From Methanobrevibacter sp. YE315 (GTDB lineage Archaea > Methanobacteriota > Methanobacteria > Methanobacteriales > Methanobacteriaceae), in NCBI RefSeq assembly GCF_001548675.1, contig NZ_CP010834.1, forward strand, positions 1,027,501 to 1,091,500: a DNA stretch of 64,000 bases, in the 5' to 3' direction. Below, in pieces: positions 52,448-62,405 of the stretch. The notes under the pieces are model-generated. The model was not told the origin of the DNA. It did no database searches and worked only from the letters and a program-made list of their open reading frames with translations. Both the position numbers and the translations under genes were made by a program. How positions within the stretch are numbered: position 1 is the first letter of the stretch; every line of letters begins with the position of its first letter.

Positions 52448-55400
52448 ATGTCTGACCGTGAATTAAGAAAAGAAATGATAATGGGAGTTATTGATGAGAT
52501 GCGGGGGCCTCGTTTTAACATTAATGAGGTTGTAAAATATAATCCTGCAACTGAATATCTTGTCGGTACTGTGATTCCAATGAATTGGAAACCTCCAATT
52601 AAAGATAAAAGAACTATGGATGACTTAGGTTCCGAAAATATTAATGATATTGATTATGTTGGATCTGATGATTCAAATTCTGGAATAGATAATGTTTTGG
52701 GAAATAATTCTCCAATTTTAAACCCTAATTCTCAAATTAGGTCTTTTGGTCTTTCGTTTATGGTAAATTCTCAAGAAGATATATCATTGGATATTTGTGT
52801 TACTTGGGGAAGATATTTTAAGGACAATGATTCGGAAGAAGGATTTTCATTAAATGGTGTTTTGAGTAAAAGACAATCTGACGATATACTGTGGAAAAGA
52901 GAATCGTTCGGTGAAGTACGTAAGGTTAATGTAGATGATTCATTTAAAAATGGTAAAAAAATACCAGTGTATGAATCTGATGATGGGTCAATTAATTTAT
53001 TTATTAAACGTCAGGAATTAAATGAAAATAAATCCCATATTTCAATTTATTTAATAAACAACTTGATTGTAACAACTAACAAGAAAAAATCTCGTCCTGA
53101 AACACAAGATTGTTTGTTCCAACCCTCAATTAGAGTAAATTTAAAAGATTCAAAAAAACTCGTTGGCATGGATACTTTTGCAGAGTCTAGTGATGAATTA
53201 GATTTTTTATATAGAAATAAACAAGTTTTGGCTACTGGACATTTATGTTCTGTGATTTGGAAGGATATTGATTATTATGATGAATTTAAGAATCTTAAAA
53301 ATTTAATTTGGCCAGATGAATCTGCAATTGATAATTCTCAAGATTTCACTGAACCAACTATAAGGACGGAATTTTTACCATTATATCCTATTAACTTGCC
53401 TGAGTTTGATATAAAAGAGAACAATTTAGAATTACGAGCTAATAAATTAGCATATCTGACACAAAATGAATTATATGATAATTTATTAAAGTTATACAGT
53501 TCTTATTCAGATTGGATAAATAAAAATGTTTCTAAACGGAAATCATTACAAGATAAGTATCTTAAAATTTCTAAAGATATAATTGATAATGAAAAAGAAG
53601 CATTATCTCGTATTAAGGAAGGTATTGAATTAATTAAGTCAGAAGAATTGGTTTATTTGGCTTTTTGTTTTGCAAATAAAACTATTAATCTCCAAGATGA
53701 ATGGAAACGAGGAATCAACACTGGGGTGAATGTTTATTTAAGTGATGAATGTGATGAAGATGCTTTTAAATGGAGAGCATTCCAATTAGCTTTTATTCTA
53801 ATTAATCTAGAATCAATATGGAATAAAGATTCAAAAAACAAATCCGTTCTTGACTTGTTATGGATTCCAACTGGAGGCGGTAAGACCGAAGCATATTTAG
53901 GTATAATGGCATTTACTATGGCATTAAGAAGGTTAAAAGCTAAACATGGTTTAAATAAAGAAAAAACTGGTGCTGGCGTTTCAATAATATCTAGATATAC
54001 CTTAAGGTTACTCACCGTTCAACAATTTAGAAGAACTCTAAGAATGGTTACTGCTGCAGAATATTTGAGAGTTTATAAGTCTTATGGTAAAATTGGTTGG
54101 AGAAATTCAAATACGATTTCAGAAGATTGTATTTATGGTTCTGTAAGATTTTCTGTTGGTATGTGGGTAGGAGGCTCTGTTACTCCTTTACATTTAAATA
54201 AAAAGGACATTGGGGCTATTGACATATTGAAATCTGAAGGCTCTGAAGGTTATGGAAATCCTGCTCAAGTTATGAAGTGTCCTGTTTGTGGATCGTGGTT
54301 AGCTATTCCTGAGGAAGGATTAACTGATATTAAAAATCATGTCCATATTGTTGTTTACAGTAAGGATTATAGTAAAGATGAGATTCAGAAGAATATGGAC
54401 GAAATTCGAGAAAATTTTATTGGAAAGATTAAAGTCACTGACAAAACTAATAAAAAGGGTTATTTTACTATTTCAATATGTTTTAATCGTAAAGTTCAAC
54501 ATGATGAGTATGAAGATTTGATTGACTATATTTATGATTGTTATGAACCCGTTTCATTAAATAAAATGTCTCCGGGTTATATTAAAAGTCAAGGAAAAGT
54601 TGGTGGACGTCAAAGACCTGAAACTGATTATGAAATATGGTGTACAAATCCTAAATGTTCATTAAATCATGATTGGAAAGAAGGAGTTCCATTATCAAGT
54701 AATGATGTAGAATTTCCTGATGGTAATTATTTAAGAATATTGGAAAGTCCTTTTAAAAATAATTCTAAAATACCTATTCCCGCTTATTTGATTGATGAAC
54801 ATGTTTATTATAGATGTCCTACAGTAATTGTTAGTACTGCCGATAAAATAGCTAGATTTGCATTTGAACCAAGAGCGGGATCAATATTTGGTGTAGTTAA
54901 TAAATATCATAAATATTATGGTTATTATCGTAATGAGCTATTGCCTGAAAATCATTCTGGACGTGTTAAAGATGATTTTGTTGAAATTAAATCATTGCTT
55001 CCGCCAGATTTAATTATTCAAGATGAACTGCATTTGATGAATGGTCCATTGGGCAGTCTTTTTGGACTTTATGAAAATATGGTTAATGCAATTATTGAAA
55101 AGCAAGGAGGTAATCCAAAATATATTGCTTCTACTGCAACAATTAATAATGCTGAAAAACAAGTAAAATTGTTATTTTCCAAAAAAGTATCCCAATTCCC
55201 ACCCTATGGATTAGATATTTCAGATAGCTTTTTTGTTAAAGATTTTTCTAATGAATATGGCAATATGTGGGATGAAAACAATCGTGGTAGAGTTTATATG
55301 GGTATTTATTCCTCAGGATTTGGACATTTTACTCATCAAATTAGATTGTACTCTAGATTGCTAAGTGTTGCTAATGATAATTTGGAAAATGATAAACTCA

Positions 55401-56323
55401 AGTATTATTGGACTATCGTAGGCTATTATAATGCAATTAAAGAGTTAGGTAGTGGTGTTGCATTATATAAAGATGATATTTTATCAAGACTTAAAAATAT
55501 TTCTTATGATCCATTTACTAGGAAATTAAAACCTGAAGATGATAATTTAGAGTTGTCAAGCCGTATTGATTCAACTAATTTACCAATTATTTTAGATGAA
55601 TTAGAACGGGATGGGGATAATAAACCTCCAAATTATAATGCTATTTTCACTACTTCTATGTTTGGTACAGGTGTAGATATTTCTCATTTATCAATTATGA
55701 TTATGAATGCACAACCTAAAACAACTGGTGATTATATACAAGCTACAGGACGTATTGGTCGTAATCATGGGGGTTTAATTATAGACTTATTAAGATCAGG
55801 TCGTCCGAGAGATTTAAATCATTATGAATTATTTTCTTCATACCATTCTAGAATAAATCGGGAAGTAGAACCAATATCCGTTTCTCCATTTTCAGAGGGG
55901 TGTTTGTTGAGAGGTTTAGGACCTTCTTTAGTATCATTTTTAAGGAATGTTGGGGGTACTGAATTTAATTTAGATGACAAACCTGAAAATATTAGTTCAA
56001 ATTGTTCTAATGAGTATATTGAATTATTTAAAGAAAGTACTGCGGAAAGATTAAGTAATATGAAATTTTCTGATAAAGAAATTCAGAATATTTTAACAAA
56101 AATTGATGAAGGTGTGTCTAATTGGAAAAACCTAGTTACGAAAATGAATAATGGCGGTAACATTTTGGAATATTATGAAAAATTTAGCAACTTCCATCCT
56201 CCTTCAAAAAATGTTGTTTTAGGTGACCCAGCACATGATAAAATTGATGAATTAGAAGTTGTATATAAAAATGCTCCAATGTCTCTTAGAGATATTGAAG
56301 ACACATTGGAATTCTGGGTGTAA
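52448..56323 (+). CDS. drmA: DrmA-like SF2 helicase (DISARM core)
   Basis: The 1291-aa length is typical of DrmA. Walker A PTGGGKTE is at about 474-481, with a long insert containing CPVCGSWL, then IIQDELHLMNGPLG (Walker B DELH, about 857-870), IASTATINNAEKQ (motif III) and TTGDYIQATGRIGRNHGG (motif VI, about 1093-1108). The N-terminal 380 residues are the DrmA-specific region. It is an ATP-dependent helicase or translocase acting on invading DNA together with DrmB. GTGAGG lies before the ATG, and the stop is two bases before drmB, as in known DISARM loci. Confidence 0.8.
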   Translation: MSDRELRKEMIMGVIDEMRGPRFNINEVVKYNPATEYLVGTVIPMNWKPPIKDKRTMDDLGSENINDIDYVGSDDSNSGIDNVLGNNSPILNPNSQIRSFGLSFMVNSQEDISLDICVTWGRYFKDNDSEEGFSLNGVLSKRQSDDILWKRESFGEVRKVNVDDSFKNGKKIPVYESDDGSINLFIKRQELNENKSHISIYLINNLIVTTNKKKSRPETQDCLFQPSIRVNLKDSKKLVGMDTFAESSDELDFLYRNKQVLATGHLCSVIWKDIDYYDEFKNLKNLIWPDESAIDNSQDFTEPTIRTEFLPLYPINLPEFDIKENNLELRANKLAYLTQNELYDNLLKLYSSYSDWINKNVSKRKSLQDKYLKISKDIIDNEKEALSRIKEGIELIKSEELVYLAFCFANKTINLQDEWKRGINTGVNVYLSDECDEDAFKWRAFQLAFILINLESIWNKDSKNKSVLDLLWIPTGGGKTEAYLGIMAFTMALRRLKAKHGLNKEKTGAGVSIISRYTLRLLTVQQFRRTLRMVTAAEYLRVYKSYGKIGWRNSNTISEDCIYGSVRFSVGMWVGGSVTPLHLNKKDIGAIDILKSEGSEGYGNPAQVMKCPVCGSWLAIPEEGLTDIKNHVHIVVYSKDYSKDEIQKNMDEIRENFIGKIKVTDKTNKKGYFTISICFNRKVQHDEYEDLIDYIYDCYEPVSLNKMSPGYIKSQGKVGGRQRPETDYEIWCTNPKCSLNHDWKEGVPLSSNDVEFPDGNYLRILESPFKNNSKIPIPAYLIDEHVYYRCPTVIVSTADKIARFAFEPRAGSIFGVVNKYHKYYGYYRNELLPENHSGRVKDDFVEIKSLLPPDLIIQDELHLMNGPLGSLFGLYENMVNAIIEKQGGNPKYIASTATINNAEKQVKLLFSKKVSQFPPYGLDISDSFFVKDFSNEYGNMWDENNRGRVYMGIYSSGFGHFTHQIRLYSRLLSVANDNLENDKLKYYWTIVGYYNAIKELGSGVALYKDDILSRLKNISYDPFTRKLKPEDDNLELSSRIDSTNLPIILDELERDGDNKPPNYNAIFTTSMFGTGVDISHLSIMIMNAQPKTTGDYIQATGRIGRNHGGLIIDLLRSGRPRDLNHYELFSSYHSRINREVEPISVSPFSEGCLLRGLGPSLVSFLRNVGGTEFNLDDKPENISSNCSNEYIELFKESTAERLSNMKFSDKEIQNILTKIDEGVSNWKNLVTKMNNGGNILEYYEKFSNFHPPSKNVVLGDPAHDKIDELEVVYKNAPMSLRDIEDTLEFWV

Positions 56324-56325
56324 AT

Positions 56326-58179
56326 ATGGTTAGAGATATACAAGAAATTAGGGAATCACAATTTGTTTTAATGTATGGTCCAGGAGCTCTTATAGAAAGT
56401 AAAAATGGAACTAGATTAATTCCACAAATTAATCATTGTCTTGGTTCAGAAAGATATAATGATGATTTTTTAAGAAAAAATGAATTTGACAATGAAATTA
56501 GGTTGAGTAGTGTTATTAAGAGCATAACTGATGAGAGCAAAATTCATTTATTTTCAATGCCGTCTAATTCCAGTCAAAACTCTGAAAAAGGGAATGGGAG
56601 TTATAAAACATATGTTTTTCCTACATGGAAGATTTGTAATGATAAACATGATGGTATTGGAACTATATTATATAATTCTGTATTTTCAAAAAATAATCGG
56701 TGCCCAATATGTGGAGAAGACCCTTCTACCAATGTACGTTTTGTTTTAGCATGTTGTGATGGACATTTGGATGATATTCCATGGGATTATGCTGTCCATG
56801 GTTCTAATAATTCTTGTCGTCCAAAATATTATGAATGGATTGATAAGGGAGGTAGTTTTTCAGATATTGTGATTAAATGTCCAGTTTGTCATACAACCAA
56901 AACAATGGATGAAATTTATCTTAATGTTCCATTTAAATGCACAGGTAGATATCCAGAAAAACAAGGTCCTCTTGATAAACGTAAGGGAGTTAAGGTGAGT
57001 TTTGCTGATTTTACTGATGATTCTAAGAAAAGCGATTGTAATCATTATATGAAAATTGTTCAAAAACAATCAACATCCTTGAGAGTGCCTAATACTATTA
57101 CGTTATTAAAAATGCCAAAATATGATGATCCAATTGTTAGATTATTTAATAATCCTGGTTTTAAGTTATTAAAGTCATTCATTTCCCAATCAAAAGATTT
57201 TGTTTCACTTTTAAATCTTTTACAGGATTTAGAAAAAGAAGATTTAAATACATTAACAGATTATCTTCTTGAAAAAAAATTTATCATAAAAAATAATGGT
57301 AAATATGTGAATAGTGATGATGAAAATATTAATCAACGTTTTCAAGAGTTTAAAAAATTAATTTTAGACATTATAAATGGTGTTGATTTTAAAGGAGCGT
57401 TAAACGAAGAGTTATATACATTAAACATGGATGAGATTTCTGAATCAAGCATGGTTAAACATTCTTTCATTAATTATGATTTAAAATGGTTGGATAATAA
57501 ATTCCCTATTAAAATTTCCCCAATTTCCAAATTAAAAACAGTAACTGCACAGCTGTCTTACCGTAGAGAACCTTGGCTCGATTCTGATGATGATGAGCCG
57601 GGAAATATTAAAAATGAATATGTCTCTTCAGGTCATAAAAATGAGGATGGAGTTTGGTATCCTGCTTATGAAGGAGTGGGTGAAGGAATTTTCATTACTT
57701 CAGAGTATAATCCACTAAAATATCTGGATTTGGATAAAAATTTAATTGAGAAATGGGAAAATGTTATTGGACATATTGATGCAGGAGATAGGGAAGAAAT
57801 TAAGGTTCCTTTATTTGTTTGGTGGCATACATTATCACATGCATTGATTAATAGTCTTTCGTTATCCTGTGGTTATAATTCAACTTCTTTAAAAGAAAGA
57901 ATTTATATAAATGGCGATAATGCGGGTATTTTGATTTATAATACTTCTCCTGGAGAAGATAGTGGAATGGGAGGTTTAGTCGAAACAGTAAAATCTTTTG
58001 ACATTGTTTTAAAAAATGCTATGAATGCATTATTGTTTTGTTCTAATGATCCATTATGCTATAATGAAGAAATAGGTAAAAATAAAGTTAATGGTGCAGC
58101 TTGTCATAATTGTTTACTTATTTCTGAGACTTCTTGTGAGCATAGAAATACATTATTGGATAGGCATTTATTTATTTAA
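56326..58179 (+). CDS. drmB: DrmB-like DUF1998 protein (DISARM core)
   Basis: The 617-aa protein begins with IRESQFVLMYGPGALIESKNG, a frequent DrmB opening. A zinc knuckle CPICG (about 126) is followed by a CxxC at about 186. The DUF1998 block is near 495-560 (FVWWHTLSHALINSLSLSCG, SPGEDSGMGGLVETVKSF) and ends with Cys-rich GAACHNCLLISETSCEH. DrmB partners DrmA in binding DNA ends or ssDNA in DISARM. The downstream gene follows after 15 bp with an AGGTG site. Confidence 0.83.
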   Translation: MVRDIQEIRESQFVLMYGPGALIESKNGTRLIPQINHCLGSERYNDDFLRKNEFDNEIRLSSVIKSITDESKIHLFSMPSNSSQNSEKGNGSYKTYVFPTWKICNDKHDGIGTILYNSVFSKNNRCPICGEDPSTNVRFVLACCDGHLDDIPWDYAVHGSNNSCRPKYYEWIDKGGSFSDIVIKCPVCHTTKTMDEIYLNVPFKCTGRYPEKQGPLDKRKGVKVSFADFTDDSKKSDCNHYMKIVQKQSTSLRVPNTITLLKMPKYDDPIVRLFNNPGFKLLKSFISQSKDFVSLLNLLQDLEKEDLNTLTDYLLEKKFIIKNNGKYVNSDDENINQRFQEFKKLILDIINGVDFKGALNEELYTLNMDEISESSMVKHSFINYDLKWLDNKFPIKISPISKLKTVTAQLSYRREPWLDSDDDEPGNIKNEYVSSGHKNEDGVWYPAYEGVGEGIFITSEYNPLKYLDLDKNLIEKWENVIGHIDAGDREEIKVPLFVWWHTLSHALINSLSLSCGYNSTSLKERIYINGDNAGILIYNTSPGEDSGMGGLVETVKSFDIVLKNAMNALLFCSNDPLCYNEEIGKNKVNGAACHNCLLISETSCEHRNTLLDRHLFI

Positions 58180-58194
58180 GTTGTAGGTGTTTAA

Positions 58195-60804
58195 ATGAGG
58201 AAATATTTTACTAATATTCAGTTTTGTCCAAATTGTTTTGATGTTGTTGATAATAGTCACTTAAAACATTTGGATATTAATGAAAATATTCTTAAATGTG
58301 ACTCTTGTGGTTGTTATTTTAGAAATAAGATTTTAATTAATGATTCTAAAGGTAATTTTTTATTTCCTCAGTTTAGTGAGATTAAATTAAATAAAATTGA
58401 AAAATCATATGTTAATTGGGTATTGAATGATTTTGATGGTAAATATATTATTACCTGGCCTTGGAAGTCTGTAAAATTCATTCCAATTTTATTATCTCAA
58501 TTTTTATTCAAAAATCCTGGTAGTAAAATAGTTATATTTACAAATCCAATTTATTTTCAAAACGATGAATTTAGCGATTCTAGTCTCCCAAATATATTAA
58601 ATTCATTATATTCAATAAATAATCCTAAAGATAATAACAATGTTCCAATAATTGATGTAGATGATGTTTTTATCAAATCAAATCTCAATAACGCAAATTT
58701 AAATAAAAATTTTGTTGATTCAATTGATTTATGTTTTAATAATAAATTTGATTTAATTCCTTGCTTTTTTGATGTTGATTATTGTTTTATTCATTCAATT
58801 GATGATATTAATAAAGATATGGTGGATAATCAATTATTCTTTATTAATGAATCCATATTATCTTCGCATATTATTGATTTGATTGATGTAATATCTCCTG
58901 AGTTAATAATTGCTACAGATATTGATGCACTTTATGGGAAGAATAGATTTGGTAAGGGAAACAAAATATATGACTTATTTAAAATGGATTCTGACCTTTT
59001 GTTATTTTCTGTTGATTTAAATCAAAGAAATACTCATAATATTGGTCAAGAAAATTATTTTCTTAAAAATTGGAATATCGTTCCACATACTTGGGATTAC
59101 TCTATAGTTCTTAATAAAATAAAAGATTTGAGCATGGATGAACATTCTTTTTGTTCATCATGTTTTTCAGATATTCAAAAAATCATACCTATATTTGATA
59201 TTGAGTTTATTGAATGTGAAGTCTTATTAGATATTGAATCTACATTTGAAATATTTTATGAAATTTTTCCTCATGATAAAAAAATTATGGATTCTTTAAA
59301 AGATTTAATGAAGACTCCATTATATATAAAAGGTGCGCATAATGATTATAGGGTCTTGAATAGGAATGTTACTTTTGAATATCTTTTTAATTTAATTTAT
59401 AATATTGATTTGGATAAGTGGGAATCATTAATGGGTATTTTTGATGAGGTATATGATTTCCATGGAACTGGAAAGAATCCAATTGCTGAATCATTGGTTG
59501 AATTAATAAAAAATAAAAATATTTCTCAGGATGAATTGGTTGTTATTGTTCATAAATATGATATTAAGGGAACAGAACGTATTTTAGAAGATTATTTGGG
59601 TGAGAATGATATTTTGGTCAGTAGTTGGTCAGATTTGGATGATGATATTAAAGATACTACAATTACTTATGCTATTTCTACTATATTTCCACAACCAAAA
59701 TATAATGCTTTTTCTTCACAAATTGAAAAATTGGATATTATTTGCAGTCCAAATAACCATAAACGTTTTGAAGTATATAAAAAAAATAGATTTACTGCAA
59801 ATGGTTTAAAACCTGTTTATTTATTATCTGAAGATGAAAAAGCTCCTTATTTACTTGAATATTGTTTGAGAGATGTTGAAGTTCCTCAAGAGTACTATGA
59901 TGAATTAAATAAGATTCATGAGCTTGATTTTATTTATAATAGTTATAGTTTAATGTTTAAAAGGTTCAATTATTCAAAATTACGTAAGAATGATAACGCT
60001 ATTTTAATTTTGAATAGTTATGGTCAAAGTATGTTTCTTAAGTTCAATACAATAATTTATATTCTTGATGAAGGGGGCAAACCTGTTGATTTTGAAATTG
60101 AATATAAAAATTATGGGGATTTAGTTAATAATAAAATTATGATTAATGAAGGGGGATATCATTCTATTGGCCATATTTTTTTCAAATTTGTCATTGAAAA
60201 CGGGCAAGACATAATTTTGCATGAAGGTAAGTTTAAATGGCATGGATTTAAGAATCTAGTAGAAAATATGTTTGAATGGGTTGAAATTTTAAATAATATT
60301 GCTCATGATGAATTTAAACGGAGTTCAAAAGATCTTGATTCAATTAAACTAGATTTAGCAAAAGAATTAAGTGGTTTAGGGCTTACGGCTGAAAGAGAAA
60401 AGTATATAATGGATGTTTGGTTAGATGAACCACAACCTTTAGAAACAACTGAAGGTGTTATTAATATTTATGAAGCAGAACGTCCACACGGTAAAGATGA
60501 TATTCCAAAAATCTATAAATGGGTTTCAAGTACATATTCTCAATTTGCACTTACTAATTTGGGAGCTAGTAAATGTTTTACTGCATCTAAATTGTTAAAG
60601 CGTATAAGAAAAAATTTTTTAAAAACTGAATCTTCAAAACTCGGTAAAGATCTTGATGATTTAAATTTAGAGTTTAAACAATTTTTAAATGAAGAAAAAG
60701 AATTATTTAATAAGTTTCAAATTGATTCAGTTGAAAAAGTTAAAATTAAACATGATGCTCCATCATTTGAGATAATTAATAATCCAGAGGATTATATTAA
60801 ATAA
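58195..60804 (+). CDS. 869-aa protein with N-terminal zinc ribbon and degenerate-helicase-like region
   Basis: The N-terminus has two CxxC pairs (CPNCFDVV, CDSCGCYF; residues 12-42) forming a zinc ribbon. Residues 75-125 (YIITWPWKSVKFIPILLSQF..KIVIFTNP) resemble a helicase motif I/Ia region without a canonical Lys-Ser/Thr loop. About 440-490 (LVVIVHKYDIKGTERILEDY) looks like a second RecA-type lobe. The C-terminal third is mixed. It occupies the position of accessory subunits in DISARM and could be a divergent DrmE- or DrmD-like protein; I cannot confirm that by eye. The gene ends in a convergent gap of 30 bp before the AspBHI-like gene. Confidence 0.6.
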   Translation: MRKYFTNIQFCPNCFDVVDNSHLKHLDINENILKCDSCGCYFRNKILINDSKGNFLFPQFSEIKLNKIEKSYVNWVLNDFDGKYIITWPWKSVKFIPILLSQFLFKNPGSKIVIFTNPIYFQNDEFSDSSLPNILNSLYSINNPKDNNNVPIIDVDDVFIKSNLNNANLNKNFVDSIDLCFNNKFDLIPCFFDVDYCFIHSIDDINKDMVDNQLFFINESILSSHIIDLIDVISPELIIATDIDALYGKNRFGKGNKIYDLFKMDSDLLLFSVDLNQRNTHNIGQENYFLKNWNIVPHTWDYSIVLNKIKDLSMDEHSFCSSCFSDIQKIIPIFDIEFIECEVLLDIESTFEIFYEIFPHDKKIMDSLKDLMKTPLYIKGAHNDYRVLNRNVTFEYLFNLIYNIDLDKWESLMGIFDEVYDFHGTGKNPIAESLVELIKNKNISQDELVVIVHKYDIKGTERILEDYLGENDILVSSWSDLDDDIKDTTITYAISTIFPQPKYNAFSSQIEKLDIICSPNNHKRFEVYKKNRFTANGLKPVYLLSEDEKAPYLLEYCLRDVEVPQEYYDELNKIHELDFIYNSYSLMFKRFNYSKLRKNDNAILILNSYGQSMFLKFNTIIYILDEGGKPVDFEIEYKNYGDLVNNKIMINEGGYHSIGHIFFKFVIENGQDIILHEGKFKWHGFKNLVENMFEWVEILNNIAHDEFKRSSKDLDSIKLDLAKELSGLGLTAEREKYIMDVWLDEPQPLETTEGVINIYEAERPHGKDDIPKIYKWVSSTYSQFALTNLGASKCFTASKLLKRIRKNFLKTESSKLGKDLDDLNLEFKQFLNEEKELFNKFQIDSVEKVKIKHDAPSFEIINNPEDYIK

Positions 60805-60834
60805 ACTTATTAAATAAGCATATAATGACTTAAA

Positions 60835-62040
60835 TCATCTTTCATCATTTTGATCAATATTTCTTAGCCAAGTTTCAATATTATCGCTAGTAATGGAATT
60901 TATTCTAAGAATGGCTGCAATATCTGAAGCAGTAACAATCAAAATTGGATGTCCGTCTTCAATAACTTCACTATAAGCTTGGCTATTCACATAACTTGTA
61001 GTAACAAGTATTCCAAATTGACGATACTTTATTCTAGAAATCAATCTTGACATATTTCTTACATTAACACCAGTATTCGATGAATAACATTTCGCTTCAA
61101 GTGAACAATCAATAATTAGCGGATAATTGGCTTTTCCTCCAGTAAAAATTTGATATTTTCCGTAAGCATCTCTACCACCATCTCGCCAAGGGCGGGTTAG
61201 TTCAAAATTAATAAAATTTGAATCCATTTTACTTATTAAATCGCATGCACAAGCTTCAAAACCTTGAGGATTATCTTTGTAATGGTTTCTAATAATTTCT
61301 AGACATTTTTCTCCTTCACTATCACATTCTAATTGTTTTTGTTTTGAAGGTATATCTTGAATTCGTGGTGATTTAAGAGCGTGAATTCCATCTCTTCCTT
61401 TTTTAATATATTCTCTCCAGACATCAGGAGCATATTTTAAATTATTTTCATGGTTTTCTATTAAACTAACTAACCATTCTTGAGTTATTGGTTTTTCACC
61501 GGTGTCTAATATTGTAAAATAAGCTTCATAGTTTTGGAATCTTTTTCCATCCATTGTTCTCCAAAAAGCTACTAAATCACGATCGGGGGAGATGTTTTGG
61601 TTACCTGGTGCTGCTAAACCTAAAAATTGGACGTTTCTACCAGTTCCAGTTTTTTTAAAAACGAAAAATGGAGGAATGTCTTCTAAATTTTCTTTTGAAT
61701 TTAATGTCTCAAATATACTTTCTAATAATTCATTTCCTTTTAGTTTTGTGTTGGTGATTTCTCTTCCAGGTTTTCTATTATCTCCAAAATATCTAAAGAT
61801 TCCTGTTTCTTCATCAAGATAATCTGGCCATTCTAATTCAGACATTGTTGTGTATAATATTACATATGCTGGTTTGCTTCTGTCATCATCACGGTGTACT
61901 TTTCTAAATCCTCCCATATTTCCACATTTTGGAAATATTTTAGATAATGGATCATCAGCGAGATTCTTTTGATTTCCACCTTCATATATACAATCAATGA
62001 TTAAATCGGCACCGTCCAATTCATTAAAGTTTATTTTCAT
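60835..62040 (-). CDS. AspBHI-like modification-dependent restriction endonuclease
   Basis: The N-terminal domain (LDGADLIIDCIYEGGNQKNL, DDPLSKIFPKCGNMGGFRKV, DNRKPGREITNTKLKGNELL, AFWRTMDGKRFQNYEAYFTILD) matches the base-flipping N-terminal domain of AspBHI-type enzymes, which read 5-methylcytosine. The C-terminal Mrr-like catalytic domain has RPWRDGGRDAYGKYQIF and LIIDCSLEAKCYSS (Asp291, Glu315, Lys317). At 401 aa the length fits the family. It would cleave DNA near modified cytosines. It converges on the DISARM-like operon and diverges from the UvrD gene. Its target context must differ from that of the nearby C5-methyltransferase. Confidence 0.8.
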   Translation of the reverse strand: MKINFNELDGADLIIDCIYEGGNQKNLADDPLSKIFPKCGNMGGFRKVHRDDDRSKPAYVILYTTMSELEWPDYLDEETGIFRYFGDNRKPGREITNTKLKGNELLESIFETLNSKENLEDIPPFFVFKKTGTGRNVQFLGLAAPGNQNISPDRDLVAFWRTMDGKRFQNYEAYFTILDTGEKPITQEWLVSLIENHENNLKYAPDVWREYIKKGRDGIHALKSPRIQDIPSKQKQLECDSEGEKCLEIIRNHYKDNPQGFEACACDLISKMDSNFINFELTRPWRDGGRDAYGKYQIFTGGKANYPLIIDCSLEAKCYSSNTGVNVRNMSRLISRIKYRQFGILVTTSYVNSQAYSEVIEDGHPILIVTASDIAAILRINSITSDNIETWLRNIDQNDER

Positions 62041-62405
62041 AGTAATCTTACCTTATTAGAATATAATATTATAATAAAATTTATTGTAAATACCATAAAT
62101 ATTTTCTCAAAGCAATTTTACAAGGTCAGAGCAATTTTTGATATGAAATCAATTTAAAAGATATTCATAAAAATATTGAAATAAGCCATCAATTTCAAAT
62201 TATCTTTAACAATATTACTTATGGCTTATCTCTATTCTAAACTTTATTTTAGAATAATAAAAAAATATCATTAATCATTCTTTTTTTCATCTGTTAATGT
62301 CGACTGTAAATGTTAGGTCAATTATGTTAAACTTTCAAAAAAGTAGCTATGATTAAATAATATATAAATAATTTTAACACAATATTGTTGTATAGAGGTA
62401 TCATA
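62041..62405. promoter_or_regulatory. 365-bp divergent region with two inverted repeats
   Basis: No ORF is supported. ATAAGCCAT and its complement ATGGCTTAT lie at 62181-62189 and 62221-62229 (31-bp spacer). TATTCTAAA-CTTTAT-TTTAGAATA follows at 62233-62256, then an A-rich run. A TATA-like AATATATAAATA (62359-62370) precedes the UvrD gene, with GAGGT about ten bases before its ATG. Confidence 0.45.
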
